From contig CAVQLG010000015.1 of assembly GCA_963713275.1 (NCBI GenBank), positions 119,368-183,367 on the forward strand: a DNA stretch of 64,000 bases, written 5' to 3'. The stretch is from CAIWHR01 sp963713275. GTDB lineage: Bacteria; Pseudomonadota; Gammaproteobacteria; Burkholderiales; Casimicrobiaceae. The translations under genes and the position numbers were made by a program. The notes below the pieces were generated by a model that worked only from the letters and a program-made list of their open reading frames with translations, was not told the DNA's origin and searched no databases. Positions 55,190-64,000 of this stretch are shown here, one piece after another (the stretch's first letter is position 1; each line of letters begins with the position of its first letter).

Positions 55190-58099
55190 ATGCACGTGTA
55201 CAGGCGATTGGTGCTTCTGATCCTGGTGATGGCGGCCGTGGCCTGCCTGATCGGGGCCAGCGCGATCTACATCATCTATCAGGGCGGCATCGAGCGCGAG
55301 ACCCTTCGGCTGCAGGACCTCGTTCACACCCAGGCCCGCCTGCTGGAGGCGATGGCAAGGCTCGATGAGCGCTACTCGACGTATCCGGCGGGCCCGGAGG
55401 CGGGATCGGTCGCGCTGTTTGTCGAGAGCCACCGAGCCGTCGCGTTACGAGGCATGGAACGCAGCGGCGAACTCGTGCTGGCGCGGCGCGTCGGAGACGA
55501 CATTTCCTTCCTGATGCGCCATGGCGCCGGCGTGCGCGATGAGCCGCTCTCGCTCCCGCTCAGCTCGCCGCTGGCCGCCCCGATGCGCGCGGCGCTGTCG
55601 GGCCAGTCGGGAACGATGATCGGGCCGGACTACGCCGGCGAGATGGTTCTGGCCGCGTACGAGCCCGTCGCGTTGCTGAACCTCGGCCTCGTCGCCAAAG
55701 TCGATCTCGGAGACATCCGCCGACGCTTCACGCGGGCGGCGCTCCCCCTGTTGCTGATCGGCGTCGTCAGCGTCCTTGGCGCGGCCACCTTGTTCTTCCG
55801 CATTACCGAGCCGGTGATCAAACGGCTGCGCGTGAGCGAAGCGCGCTTCCGCCGAACCTTCGAAAACGCCGCCGTCGGCATCGCGCACGTGGGGGTCGAC
55901 GGGTCCTGGCTACGCGTCAACCAGCGCCTGTGCGAGATCGTCGGCTACACCCGGGAGGAACTGCTGCGCAAGACGTCTCAGGACATCACTCACCCCGATG
56001 ACCAGAAAGCCGGCCTCGATTCGTTCGGTTCGCTGCTGCGGGGTGAGATCGGCAGCCACAGCCAGGAGAAGCGCTACCTGCACAAGGACGGGCACATCGT
56101 ATGGATCAATCTGACGACCGCCCTTCAGCGCGATGACGCCGGACAGCCGCTCTACTGCATCTCGATCGTCGAAGACATCAACGCCCGCAAGCAAGCCGAG
56201 CAGAAGGTGTCCGAGACCGACACCCGGATGCGGGCATTGCTCGACGCAAGCGAGGACGAAATCATGCTTGTGTCGACCGAAGGACGCATTCTCGCCATCA
56301 ACCAGGCCGCGGAGCGGCGCCTTGCAAGAAGGATCGCTGAACTCGATCCTGTCGGTGCCGATCTGGGCGTGCTTCTGCCGGCGGACCTGGCGCAGAGCCG
56401 GCTGGCGATCATCCGTACGGTCGCGGCGTCGCGCAGTCCGGCGCACCTGGAAACCCCGATCCGCGCCCGGTGGTTCGAGTTCTGGTTCTATCCCGTGCGG
56501 CACCGAGGCCAGGCGGTTTCCGAGGTCGCGATGTATGCACGGGAGATCACCGACCGCAAGCGGGCCGAGAACGAGCTCCGGCGGCTCTACCAGGCGATCC
56601 AGCAAAGCCCGTCCTCGGTCGTCATCACGGACGTGCAGGGGCAGATCGTCTATGTCAATCCCAAGTTCTGCGAGGTGACCGGGTATGCGCAGGACGAGGT
56701 CATCGGGAAGAACCCGCGAGTCCTCAAGTCGGGGCTCACCCGTCCGGACGAGTACCAGCAGCTATGGGCCGCGATCACCTCCGGCCGTATCTGGCGCGGC
56801 GAGTTCTGCAACCGAAAGAAGAACGGCGATCTCTACTGGGAGACCGCGTCCATCGGTCCGGTCAAGGACGACGAGGGACAGATCATCAGCTTCGTCGCCG
56901 TCAAGGAGGACGTGACCGATCGGCGGGCGGTCGAAGACCAGCTGCGTCAGTCCCAGAAGATGCAGGCGATCGGTCAGCTGACCGGCGGGATCGCCCACGA
57001 CTTCAACAACCTGCTGACGATCATCCTCGGCAATCTGCAGCTCCTGGAGCGCGGTGTGGGCGTGGACGAGCGGCGCCGCGGCTTCATCGACGACGCTCTG
57101 TGGGCGGTTACCCGGGGCAGCGAGCTCACGCATCGACTGCTGGCCTTCGCCCGGATGCAGCCACTGCGTCCGACCGTCGTCCATTTGAACGACGTCGTCC
57201 GCCGACTCAACGACCTCCTCCGGCGCACGCTCGGCTCGCGTGTCAACGTCGTCGAGGACCTCGACCCCGGCATTCCCGCCGTTCTCGTCGACCCCGGGGA
57301 GTTGGAGCGAGCGCTCGTCAACCTCGCCATCAACGCCCGTGACGCGATGCCCGACGGGGGCACGCTCTCGGTGCAGACGAGAACGGCGACGCTCGACGCA
57401 GACTACGTGGAACGTTGTCCCGACGTGGTGCCCGGCGACTACGTCCTGCTGACGGTCAGCGATACGGGAACCGGCATTCCGGCGGAGCTCCTCGGTCGGA
57501 TTTTCGAGCCGTTCTTCACCACGAAGGAGGTCGGACAGGGGAGCGGGCTCGGCCTCAGCATGGTCTACGGCTTCGTCAAGCAGTCGGGCGGCCACGTCTG
57601 CGTTGAGAGCAAGGTGGGAGCAGGGACCGCGTTCAAGCTGTTTCTCCAGCCGGCGATCACCGCCGGCGCCGGCGTGGGCGACACCGCTTTGCAAGACGGC
57701 CAGGGTTTCTTCGTCGCGGGGAAGATCGCGTTGGTCGTCGAGGACGAACCGCGGCTGCTGCGATTCGCCGCCAGACTGCTCGAGGAGGTCGGGTTCGCGG
57801 TCCTTCAGGCGGGCAATGGCGAGGAAGCGCTCCTTCGCGCCGAAGCGACGGAGCGCGTTGATCTCCTGTTTGCGGACCTGGAGTTGCCGGGGGGCATGAA
57901 CGGCCCCGCAATTGCAGGCCGCGTGAGAAAGCGCCACCCGGCGGTCAAGGTGCTCTACACGACGGGTCATCCCGCCGGGCTCGGAGGGGGCCGCGCCCGG
58001 CTGCCGCATGATGCGCCCGTCGTCGCCAAGCCCTACACCAGGCAGGCGCTGACGCGTGAGCTCAGCGCCCTGTTTGCGCAGGGCGCCGCAGCGGCCTAA
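55190..58099 (+). CDS. Membrane hybrid sensor histidine kinase, three PAS domains
   Basis: 969 residues. TM1 (LVLLILVMAAVACLIGASAI) and TM2 (LPLLLIGVVSVLGAATLFF, ~190-212) bracket a ~160-residue periplasmic sensor. Then PAS1 (~222-335: FRRTFENAAVGIAHVGVDG), PAS2 (~343-455) and PAS3 (~462-580: YQAIQQSPSSVVITDVQGQI), each with PAC ends. The H-box has His603 in LTGGIAHDFNNLLTIILGN; the ATPase has NLAINARDAMPDGG (N box), SDTGTGIPAELLGRIFEPFF (G1/F) and GQGSGLGLSMVYGFVKQSGG (G2). C-terminal receiver ~845-960 with phospho-acceptor D896. The HDFNN form marks the HPK4-type. A response regulator precedes it. Signal unknown. Confidence 0.93.
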   Translation: MHVYRRLVLLILVMAAVACLIGASAIYIIYQGGIERETLRLQDLVHTQARLLEAMARLDERYSTYPAGPEAGSVALFVESHRAVALRGMERSGELVLARRVGDDISFLMRHGAGVRDEPLSLPLSSPLAAPMRAALSGQSGTMIGPDYAGEMVLAAYEPVALLNLGLVAKVDLGDIRRRFTRAALPLLLIGVVSVLGAATLFFRITEPVIKRLRVSEARFRRTFENAAVGIAHVGVDGSWLRVNQRLCEIVGYTREELLRKTSQDITHPDDQKAGLDSFGSLLRGEIGSHSQEKRYLHKDGHIVWINLTTALQRDDAGQPLYCISIVEDINARKQAEQKVSETDTRMRALLDASEDEIMLVSTEGRILAINQAAERRLARRIAELDPVGADLGVLLPADLAQSRLAIIRTVAASRSPAHLETPIRARWFEFWFYPVRHRGQAVSEVAMYAREITDRKRAENELRRLYQAIQQSPSSVVITDVQGQIVYVNPKFCEVTGYAQDEVIGKNPRVLKSGLTRPDEYQQLWAAITSGRIWRGEFCNRKKNGDLYWETASIGPVKDDEGQIISFVAVKEDVTDRRAVEDQLRQSQKMQAIGQLTGGIAHDFNNLLTIILGNLQLLERGVGVDERRRGFIDDALWAVTRGSELTHRLLAFARMQPLRPTVVHLNDVVRRLNDLLRRTLGSRVNVVEDLDPGIPAVLVDPGELERALVNLAINARDAMPDGGTLSVQTRTATLDADYVERCPDVVPGDYVLLTVSDTGTGIPAELLGRIFEPFFTTKEVGQGSGLGLSMVYGFVKQSGGHVCVESKVGAGTAFKLFLQPAITAGAGVGDTALQDGQGFFVAGKIALVVEDEPRLLRFAARLLEEVGFAVLQAGNGEEALLRAEATERVDLLFADLELPGGMNGPAIAGRVRKRHPAVKVLYTTGHPAGLGGGRARLPHDAPVVAKPYTRQALTRELSALFAQGAAAA

Positions 58100-58681
58100 G
58101 ACCCCAGTGAAGGAATCATCGCGCGCGGGATGGGACGCAGGACGACCGCGCCGGCGGCGCGATCGAGGGCGGGCAGAGCGCGAGCACCGGGTCAAGGCGT
58201 CGGCGGCCGGCTTCGGGCTCGACGCGTGCAACGGGCGCGACTGCCGGGCGACCGAAGCAGCGCTGGCCTTCACGAAAGGGGCGTGCGACCTGATGAGCCT
58301 GTTTCGCCAGGCGGTATTGCGTTTCCGGATGCGGCATCATACGCTTCGCACGCTCCACGGCCTCTGTGGGCGCTCGGCGGCTCGTGCGACAAGGATGCCG
58401 GCCACCACAGGCTGCTGCTGCGCCTGCCCTGCCGAAAGCGTGGCTGGACTGCCGGCTCATGGGCCAACTCTTCCGTTCCACCCCTCATCCCGGGGCCCGC
58501 TCCGGAGGGGTCACGGGCAATGCCGGTTGAAGCGGCTTCCCACCCGGGCATGGCAGTCGTCATCGATTCAAGAGTCGCGATCCAAGACCCCGTTCTGACC
58601 CGACCCCCGAGCTGACCCCCCGCCTGCGCGTTCGCCCGGCGACATCTCGTCTTCGCGGCAGGTGCCGCAGCGCTTCGCCTG
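58100..58681. other. 580-bp intergenic region
   Basis: Between the kinase and the helicase. Frames on both strands have no family resemblance; a + frame from 58130 (161 codons) looks like shadow sequence. C-rich runs around 58590-58622 (GACCCC repeated) are simple sequence. No terminator seen. Confidence 0.45.
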
Positions 58682-61600
58682 ATGGTTTCGATACCGTCCC
58701 CCGATCTCGATTCGCTGGAGCCGAACGTCCGCGCCGTCGCGCGAGCGATGGCCCTGTGGTGGTCGTGGTGTCCGCGCGTCGCGGTCCACCAGGTGCTTGC
58801 TCAACTCGGAATCCGGACGGCGTCAGGCAAGGCGTTCACGAAGGAAGGCGTCAAGGACGCGCAGGACGACCTGCGCGGTCGCGGTTGGATGATCGAGCAG
58901 CCTGCACGTCAAGGCCACTGGCGGCTGCGTGACGATGTTCGGGCGGCGCTTTACGGCGAGCTGCTGGACGGCACGCCGGTGGCGACTTTGCGGGATGCCC
59001 TGCATGCGGCGCTCAGGGTCGATATGCGCCGCAGCACCTACGGGTGGCCGGTGTGGGAACGGGTGCCTACCGCCGCACTGATTCGCCTGGAGTATTTCTC
59101 CGGCGCCCCGTTGGCCGAGATCGAGCAATTGGCGCGGCGCGTGGCCGGCGTGCATCCCTGGCAGGACATCCTCAACGAAGCATGTTTCCAGGCGTTCGAC
59201 GCCGCCTTGTTCGAGCGGATCGAGATCGTGTCCCGCTGGGAGCTTGCTTCCATCGCCACGCGTGCAGTCTGCGCCTATTGGCGTGCCGGTTTCGTTCCGG
59301 TGGCGAGCTGGGCGCTCGGCCGCGTCGAAGCCGATCCCGCCGCGGCGCCGGCGCATCTGCGACTGCAGCTTGCCGAATGGGCGTTGCACCGCGGCGAGGA
59401 AGACCGGGTCGTGGCGTTGTTGCAGGGCATCGATACCGGTGAGGCCGACGCGCTGCGTGCGGCGTGCCTGGTGCACGCGGGTCGCTGGCAGGAAGCGCAG
59501 GCAGCCTTCGAGGCGGCGTTCAAGAAACGGCAGGTCGAGTCCAAGTCGCGCAGGCGGCTCTTGCCCACGTTCTTGGCCTTTCAGTATCCACTGGCGCTGA
59601 TCGCGAGGCAGACGGCGGACGAGCTCGAGCGGGCACGCAAGTTCTGCCTCGGCGAGTCCGGCTCGCGATCGCCCGCGATCTGGGACGGCTGGGGCCTGTG
59701 GGTCCATGCGATCGCAGTTCGCCTGGGCGACACCGCGCTCAAGGCCGACGTCCTGGAGTTGCGTTCGCGAACAGGGGGTGCCGTCGACGCCAACGACTTG
59801 TGGCGCTGCCTGCTGCGCGCATGGCTGGGCGCCGGGTCCTTAGGACTTCCCCAGCCAGGGCGGTCGCCCGGCAAGCGAAGGGACGACGCCATCGCTGCGC
59901 TGCGGGCGGTCCTGCACGGCTGCGGTCTCGTCTGGCTTGAACAGCAGGTCGTCGCGGCTGAGGCGACGTTCCGGGGCGAGGAGCCGGCGCCGGGGTCTTT
60001 CCTCGCCGGACGGCGGGAGAGCTGGCGCGAGTCGCTCGGTTTGCTGGAATCGCTCGGGGAGAGGGAAGCCGGACCGAAGGACCGGCGTGCGGACCGGCTG
60101 CTCTGGTCGCTGGAGGTCGATCGCCGCGGACGCGTGGTCGCGATCGAGCCGCTGGAGCAGCAGCGGGGCACGCGCGGCTGGAACAAGCCGAAGGCGGTGT
60201 CGCTGACCAAGCTCGCCAGCAGTACCGATCTCGAGCCACAGGATGCGCGGGTGGTGCAGGCGCTGCGCAAGGAACTTGGCTACGCGCGCCGGTACTGCCT
60301 CGATCGCGCGGAGGCGATCGACGCGCTGATCGGCCATCCGGCGGTCGTGCTGTCGGACGCGCCCGACACCCCCGTCGACGTCGTCGCGGGCGTGCCGGAG
60401 CTGGAGGTCGCGCGCGAAGGCGATCGATTCGTGATGCGGATGAGTCCGCTGCCGCACGATGATGCGAAAGCCGATGCGCTCCTGTCCTACGCCAGCGCCG
60501 ACGAACGGCGCGAGGCCGACGCGCTGAAGAGCATCGTCGTCGTCCGCGACTCGCCGCAACGCGTGCGCGTGATTCGGATATCTCCGGCGCAGCGGCGCGC
60601 CGCGCAGCTCATCGCCGGCGGCCTTGCCGTGCCCGTCGCAGGCGAGGCCGAGTTGCAGCGCGCGCTCGAAATCGCTGGCCGGCCACTTTCACGTGCAATC
60701 GGATCATGCCGAAGCGGCGCGCGAAGTGACCGCCGAGGCGAGGTTGCGGGCGGAGCTGTCACCGGCGGGCGAGGCCCTGTTGCTGCGGCTGGTCGTGGCG
60801 CCGCTCGGGCCGGCGGGCCCCCGGTTGATGCCCGGGGCCGGCCGGGCACGGGTGATGGCCACGGTCGGCGGCGAGACGATCAGCGCGGTCCGCGATCTCG
60901 CGAGCGAGCGGACGCAGCTCGACGCGGTGCTGGCCGCCCTGCCGTATCTCGATCCTCCCAGCGCGCACGACGCTCGTCTGCGAATGGGTGGTCGACGATC
61001 CGGAACGAGCGCTGGGGATGGTCGAGCTCTTGCCGACGCTGCCGGCCGTCGAAGCGGTCGACTGGCCGCGCGGCCAAGCGGTGCGCGTGGTCACCGTCGA
61101 TCGCTCGCGGCTCGCCGTCCGGGTTCGCAGCGAGCGCGACTGGTTTCGTCTGGACGGGCGCGTGAGTGTCGACGAGTCGACGGTCGTCGAACTCGAAGCG
61201 CTGCTCGAAGGGGCGCGGGGCGGTCGATTCATGCCGATGGGCAAGGGCGTCTACGCGGCGTTGACCCGCGACTTGCGCGCGCGTCTGGCCGAGCTTGCGG
61301 CGGTGGCCGAATCCACTCGCGAGGGACTGCGGGTGCCAGGTTACGCCAGCGCGTGGCTCGACGAGGTGCTGAATGGAGTTCCCGCCGACTTCGATGCGAC
61401 CTACCGGGAGCGGATCGACCGGCTGCGCGTGGCACAGGAGAGCGCGCCGACCGTGCCGCACGGATTCCTCGCCGAGCTGCGGCCCTACCAGGAGGAGGGT
61501 TACGTGTGGGCGGCGCGGCTCGCGGCGGCGGGGTTCGGTGCCTGCCTCGCCGACGACATGGGCCTCGGCAAGACGATCCAGGCGCTGGCGCTGCTGACGG

Positions 61601-62853
61601 CGCGCGCCGCGGACGGGCCGGCGCTCGTCGTCGCGCCGACATCGGTGTGCGGCAACTGGGTCGAGGAGACGCGCCGCTTCGCACCGCAGCTCAATCCGGT
61701 CGTCTACGGCGAAGGCGAACGGGCGCAGCGCATCGAGGCCAGCGGCCCGCGCGACGTGCTGATCGTCTCGTACACGCTGCTGCAGCAGGCGCAGGCGGAC
61801 TTCGCGGCGCGCCGCTGGCACACGGTGATCGCCGACGAGGCGCAGGCGATCAAGAATGCCGCGGCGAAGCGCTCGCTGGCGCTGTTCGAGCTCGACGCCG
61901 ATTTCCGGCTGGCGATGTCCGGCACGCCGGTGGAGAATCGCCTGGCCGAACTCTGGTCGATCATGCGCTTCTGCAATCCGGGACTGCTGGGGCCGCTCGC
62001 CCGCTTCAACGAGCGATTCGCCGGCCCGATCGAGCGCGCGCGCGACCGCGACGCGCAACGGCTGTTGCGGCGGCTCGTCGGGCCGTTCGTGCTCCGGCGC
62101 ACGAAAGCCGAAGTCCTCACCGAGCTCCCGGCACGCACCGAGCTCGTGCTTTCCGTGACGCTGGAAGCGGGGGAAGCCGCGCATTACGAAGCGCTGCGCC
62201 GGCAGGCGGTCGCCGTTGCCGACAGCCTCAGCGAGACGCGGGGCGGCGAGGCGCGGATCCATATCCTCGCGCAACTGACCCGCCTGCGCCGTGCCGCCTG
62301 CGACCCGCGGCTCGTCAATCCGGAGTTCGCGCTGGTGGGCGCGAAGCAACGTGCGTTCGCTGAACTGGCCTCCGAGCTGGTCGCCAACGGCCACAAGGCA
62401 CTGGTGTTCAGCCAGTTCGTCGACTTCCTGACGCTGCTGCGCGCCCCTTTGGACGAGGCCGGCATCCGCTACCAGTATCTCGACGGCGCAACGCCGGCCG
62501 CCGAGCGCAATCGACGCGTCGCGGCCTTCCAGGCCGGCGACGGCGACCTGTTCCTGATCAGCCTCAAGGCGGGCGGCTTCGGACTCAACCTCACCGCCGC
62601 GGACTACGTCGTCATCACCGATCCCTGGTGGAATCCCGCGGCCGAGGATCAGGCGATGGGTCGGGCGCACCGCATCGGGCAGCAGCGTCCGGTGACGGTG
62701 TACCGCCTGGTCGCGCGCGGGACGCTGGAGGAGCGCATCGTCGAACTCCATCACGACAAGCGGGCGCTCGCCGAAGGCGTGCTCGCCACCGGCGAAGAGG
62801 GCGCCGCGCTGCCTTCGGCCGATGAGTTGATCGCCCTCCTGCGCGGGGACTGA
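58682..62853 (+). CDS. Large SNF2-family DEAD/DEAH helicase (two frameshifts)
   Basis: ATP-driven dsDNA translocase of the SWI2/SNF2 type. Residues ~1-660 are a poorly known N-terminus: a winged-helix-like start (VHQVLAQLGIRTASGKAFTK), then helical, TPR-like repeats (RLQLAEWALHRGEEDRVVAL, LVHAGRWQEAQAAFEAAFKK). The frame moves +1 at ~60,676-60,684 (LEIAG to GHFHVQSDHAEAAREV) and +1 at ~60,957-60,969 (to CEWVVDDPERALG). The motor begins with LRPYQEEGYVWAARLAAAGF and has Walker A DDMGLGKTIQALALL, DEAQAIKN, MSGTPVENRLAELWSIM, FVLRRTKAEVLTELP, and the C-terminal SLKAGGFGLNLTAADYVV and MGRAHRIGQQRPVTVYRL. Corrected length 1389 residues. Relatives occur in transcription-recycling (HepA-like) and in defence contexts; no defence partner is adjacent. 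Confidence 0.85.
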
Positions 62854-62998
62854 GTCGCGCGCACGGGTTGGCGCCCTTCCTCGTTGCGCAGCGCCGGCCG
62901 ATAATGCCTGTCATGGCGCGAGCGCCGCGCCCCGGCGGGTTGGCAAGGGAAGCTCCGACCGCAGTGCCACCCGTGAGCAGGAGCGAACAGGGCACCCC

Positions 62999-63692
62999 AT
63001 GGACAACGTGTCGGACATGATCGAGGCCATCGAGGAAGACGTTCGCGCTACCCGGTGGCTACCTCGGCAGGGAGGCGTTGGATCGGCGGGTCATGCAGGC
63101 CATGGCGCGGGTGCCCCGCGAACGATTCCTCCCGGCGGATCTCGCGCACTACGCGTACTGCAATCGGCCGCTGCCCATCGACTGCGGACAGACCATCTCC
63201 CAGCCGTTCATCGTTGCGCTGATGACGGACCTGCTGCAGCCCGATCCCGACGATGTGGTGCTGGAAATCGGCACGGGTTCCTGCTACCAGGCCGCTGTTC
63301 TCTCCTTGCTGGTGAGGCAGGTCTACACCGTCGAGGTCATCCCGGAATTGGCGCGCAACGCCGAAGAACGGCTGCGCCGGCTTGGCTACGCCAACGTCGA
63401 GGTGCGTGCCGCCGATGGCTACTACGGGTGGCCCGAGCACGCGCCCTACGACGGCATCATCGTGACCGCAGCGGCACCCGAGGTTCCGGAGCCGTTGGTC
63501 GCGCAGTTGAAACCCGGTGGGCACCTGGTCATTCCCATCGGTCTTCCCCGTTCGCATCAAGAGCTGCTCGTCGTGGACAAGGCGCTGGATGGGCGGGTCG
63601 AGCACCGCAGCGTACTGCCGGTGGCGTTCGTGCCCTTGACCGCGGATGCGGGTGCCAGAGTGCGCCGCCAAGGGGTTTCCCGGCCGCAATGA
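62999..63692 (+). CDS. pcm: Protein-L-isoaspartate O-methyltransferase (frameshifted)
   Basis: SAM-dependent repair of isoaspartyl residues in damaged proteins. MDNVSDMIEAIEEDVRAT, then a +1 shift at ~63,048-63,055, then GYLGREALDRRVMQAMARVP, RERFLPADLAHYAYCNRPLP, IDCGQTISQPFIVALMTDLL, VLEIGTGSCYQAAVLSLLVR (SAM motif I) and YDGIIVTAAAPEVPEPLVAQ with LKPGGHLVIPIG. Removing one base gives 230 residues. An internal start (GTG-type at 63078) would lose the conserved N-terminus, favouring the corrected reading. Its stop overlaps the gltL remnant as ATGA. Confidence 0.9.
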
Positions 63693-63925
63693 TCCGGCAC
63701 GGAGAAGGCAAAGCGCCTGCGCTGCAGGCGCAGGCCGGGATGGTGTTCCAGCACTTCGAGCTCTTCCCCCACCTCTCGAAGATGGGGTTCGCGCGCCAGG
63801 TCGCCCACCGCGTCGTCTTCATGGACCACGGTTGCATCGTCGAGGACGCGACCCAGGACGACTTCTTCGGCAAGCCTCGCTCGGAACGGGCGCAACAGTT
63901 CCTGGCCAAGATCCTGTCGCACTGA
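63689..63925 (+). pseudogene. Internally deleted amino-acid ABC transporter ATPase (GltL-like)
   Basis: 78 codons. AGMVFQHFELFPHLS is the Q-loop region of GltL/GlnQ-type ATPases; it joins directly to KMGFARQVAHRVVFMDHGCI, then VEDATQDDFFGKPRSERAQQ FLAKILSH-type ending, which in intact proteins comes ~110 residues later, just after the H-loop. Walker A (upstream), ABC signature and Walker B are therefore absent. The ATG overlaps the pcm stop, but the product cannot be an ATPase. The last 75 bp of the window hold no identified gene. Confidence 0.75.
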
Positions 63926-64000
63926 AGACGCTTTCGAAGCGCGGCCGCGCGCCCTGCGCCCGGCAGCGCGCGGCGGGGGGAGGGTAGGCAAAGTGAAGGC

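Noticed and set aside
58130..58615. 161-codon + frame between kinase and helicase
   Set aside because: Arg/Pro/Gly-rich, no ribosome site or recognisable motif; treated as non-coding.
58682..63925. Defence island built on the SNF2 helicase
   Set aside because: Neighbours are a two-component system, pcm and an amino-acid transporter remnant; no nuclease, methylase or integrase partner.

Overview
This window is a chromosomal segment of a high-G+C bacterium, most likely a betaproteobacterium. The order rpsU-yqeY-dnaG-rpoD diverging from tsaD, the long Ala/Pro/Lys-rich N-terminus of RpoD, and a DUF2889 gene overlapping sucC-sucD all fit that group. I cannot name a genus from the sequence. There is no rRNA, CRISPR array or prophage, and I saw no convincing tRNA.

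1-10.5 kb: the macromolecular-synthesis operon (rpsU, yqeY, dnaG, rpoD; rpoD is cut by the left edge), then tsaD, plsY and folB. A complete 2.8-kb insertion element (5461-8266) sits in the shared rpsU/tsaD upstream region. It has 9-bp target duplications and inverted ends, and carries a DruA-like (DUF4338) gene plus a DDE transposase joined through an A9 slippage tract.

10.5-22.7 kb: accessory DNA. A 2578-residue secreted repeat protein with an IPTL-CTERM-type tail contains a 2022-bp near-perfect tandem duplication. A decayed paralog tail lies on one side and IS91-like and IS1634-like remnants on the other. Then come ybaK, xerD, ogt and a dctM stump.

22.7-34.8 kb: 5-oxoprolinase, glutathione peroxidase, a putative metalloprotease lipoprotein, an ArgD/AstC-type aminotransferase with a RidA-like deaminase, a DUF423 protein, and an RND efflux pair. 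REP-like palindromes appear here and again near 34.8 and 41.5 kb.

35-43 kb: a glycerol phosphate module made of the UgpC-E-A-B ABC importer, a glycerophosphodiester phosphodiesterase and glycerol kinase, with an MFS transporter between them. Together they would turn glycerophosphodiesters, sn-glycerol-3-phosphate and glycerol into the G3P that PlsY also uses.

43-64 kb: DUF2889-sucC-sucD, a PP2C phosphatase with an FHA protein, a secreted hydrolase, a DUF3175 protein, a free CBM48-type glycogen-binding protein beside glycogen phosphorylase, a fasciclin protein, a response regulator with a hybrid PAS kinase, a very large SNF2-type helicase, pcm, and a gltL remnant.

A dozen or so genes are interrupted by single-base frameshifts. 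In every case I could check, the shift is the same +1 sense (one extra base) and removing it restores a normal family length. I read this as uncorrected insertion errors in the assembly more than as gene decay. Coordinates of those genes span the whole reconstructed gene.
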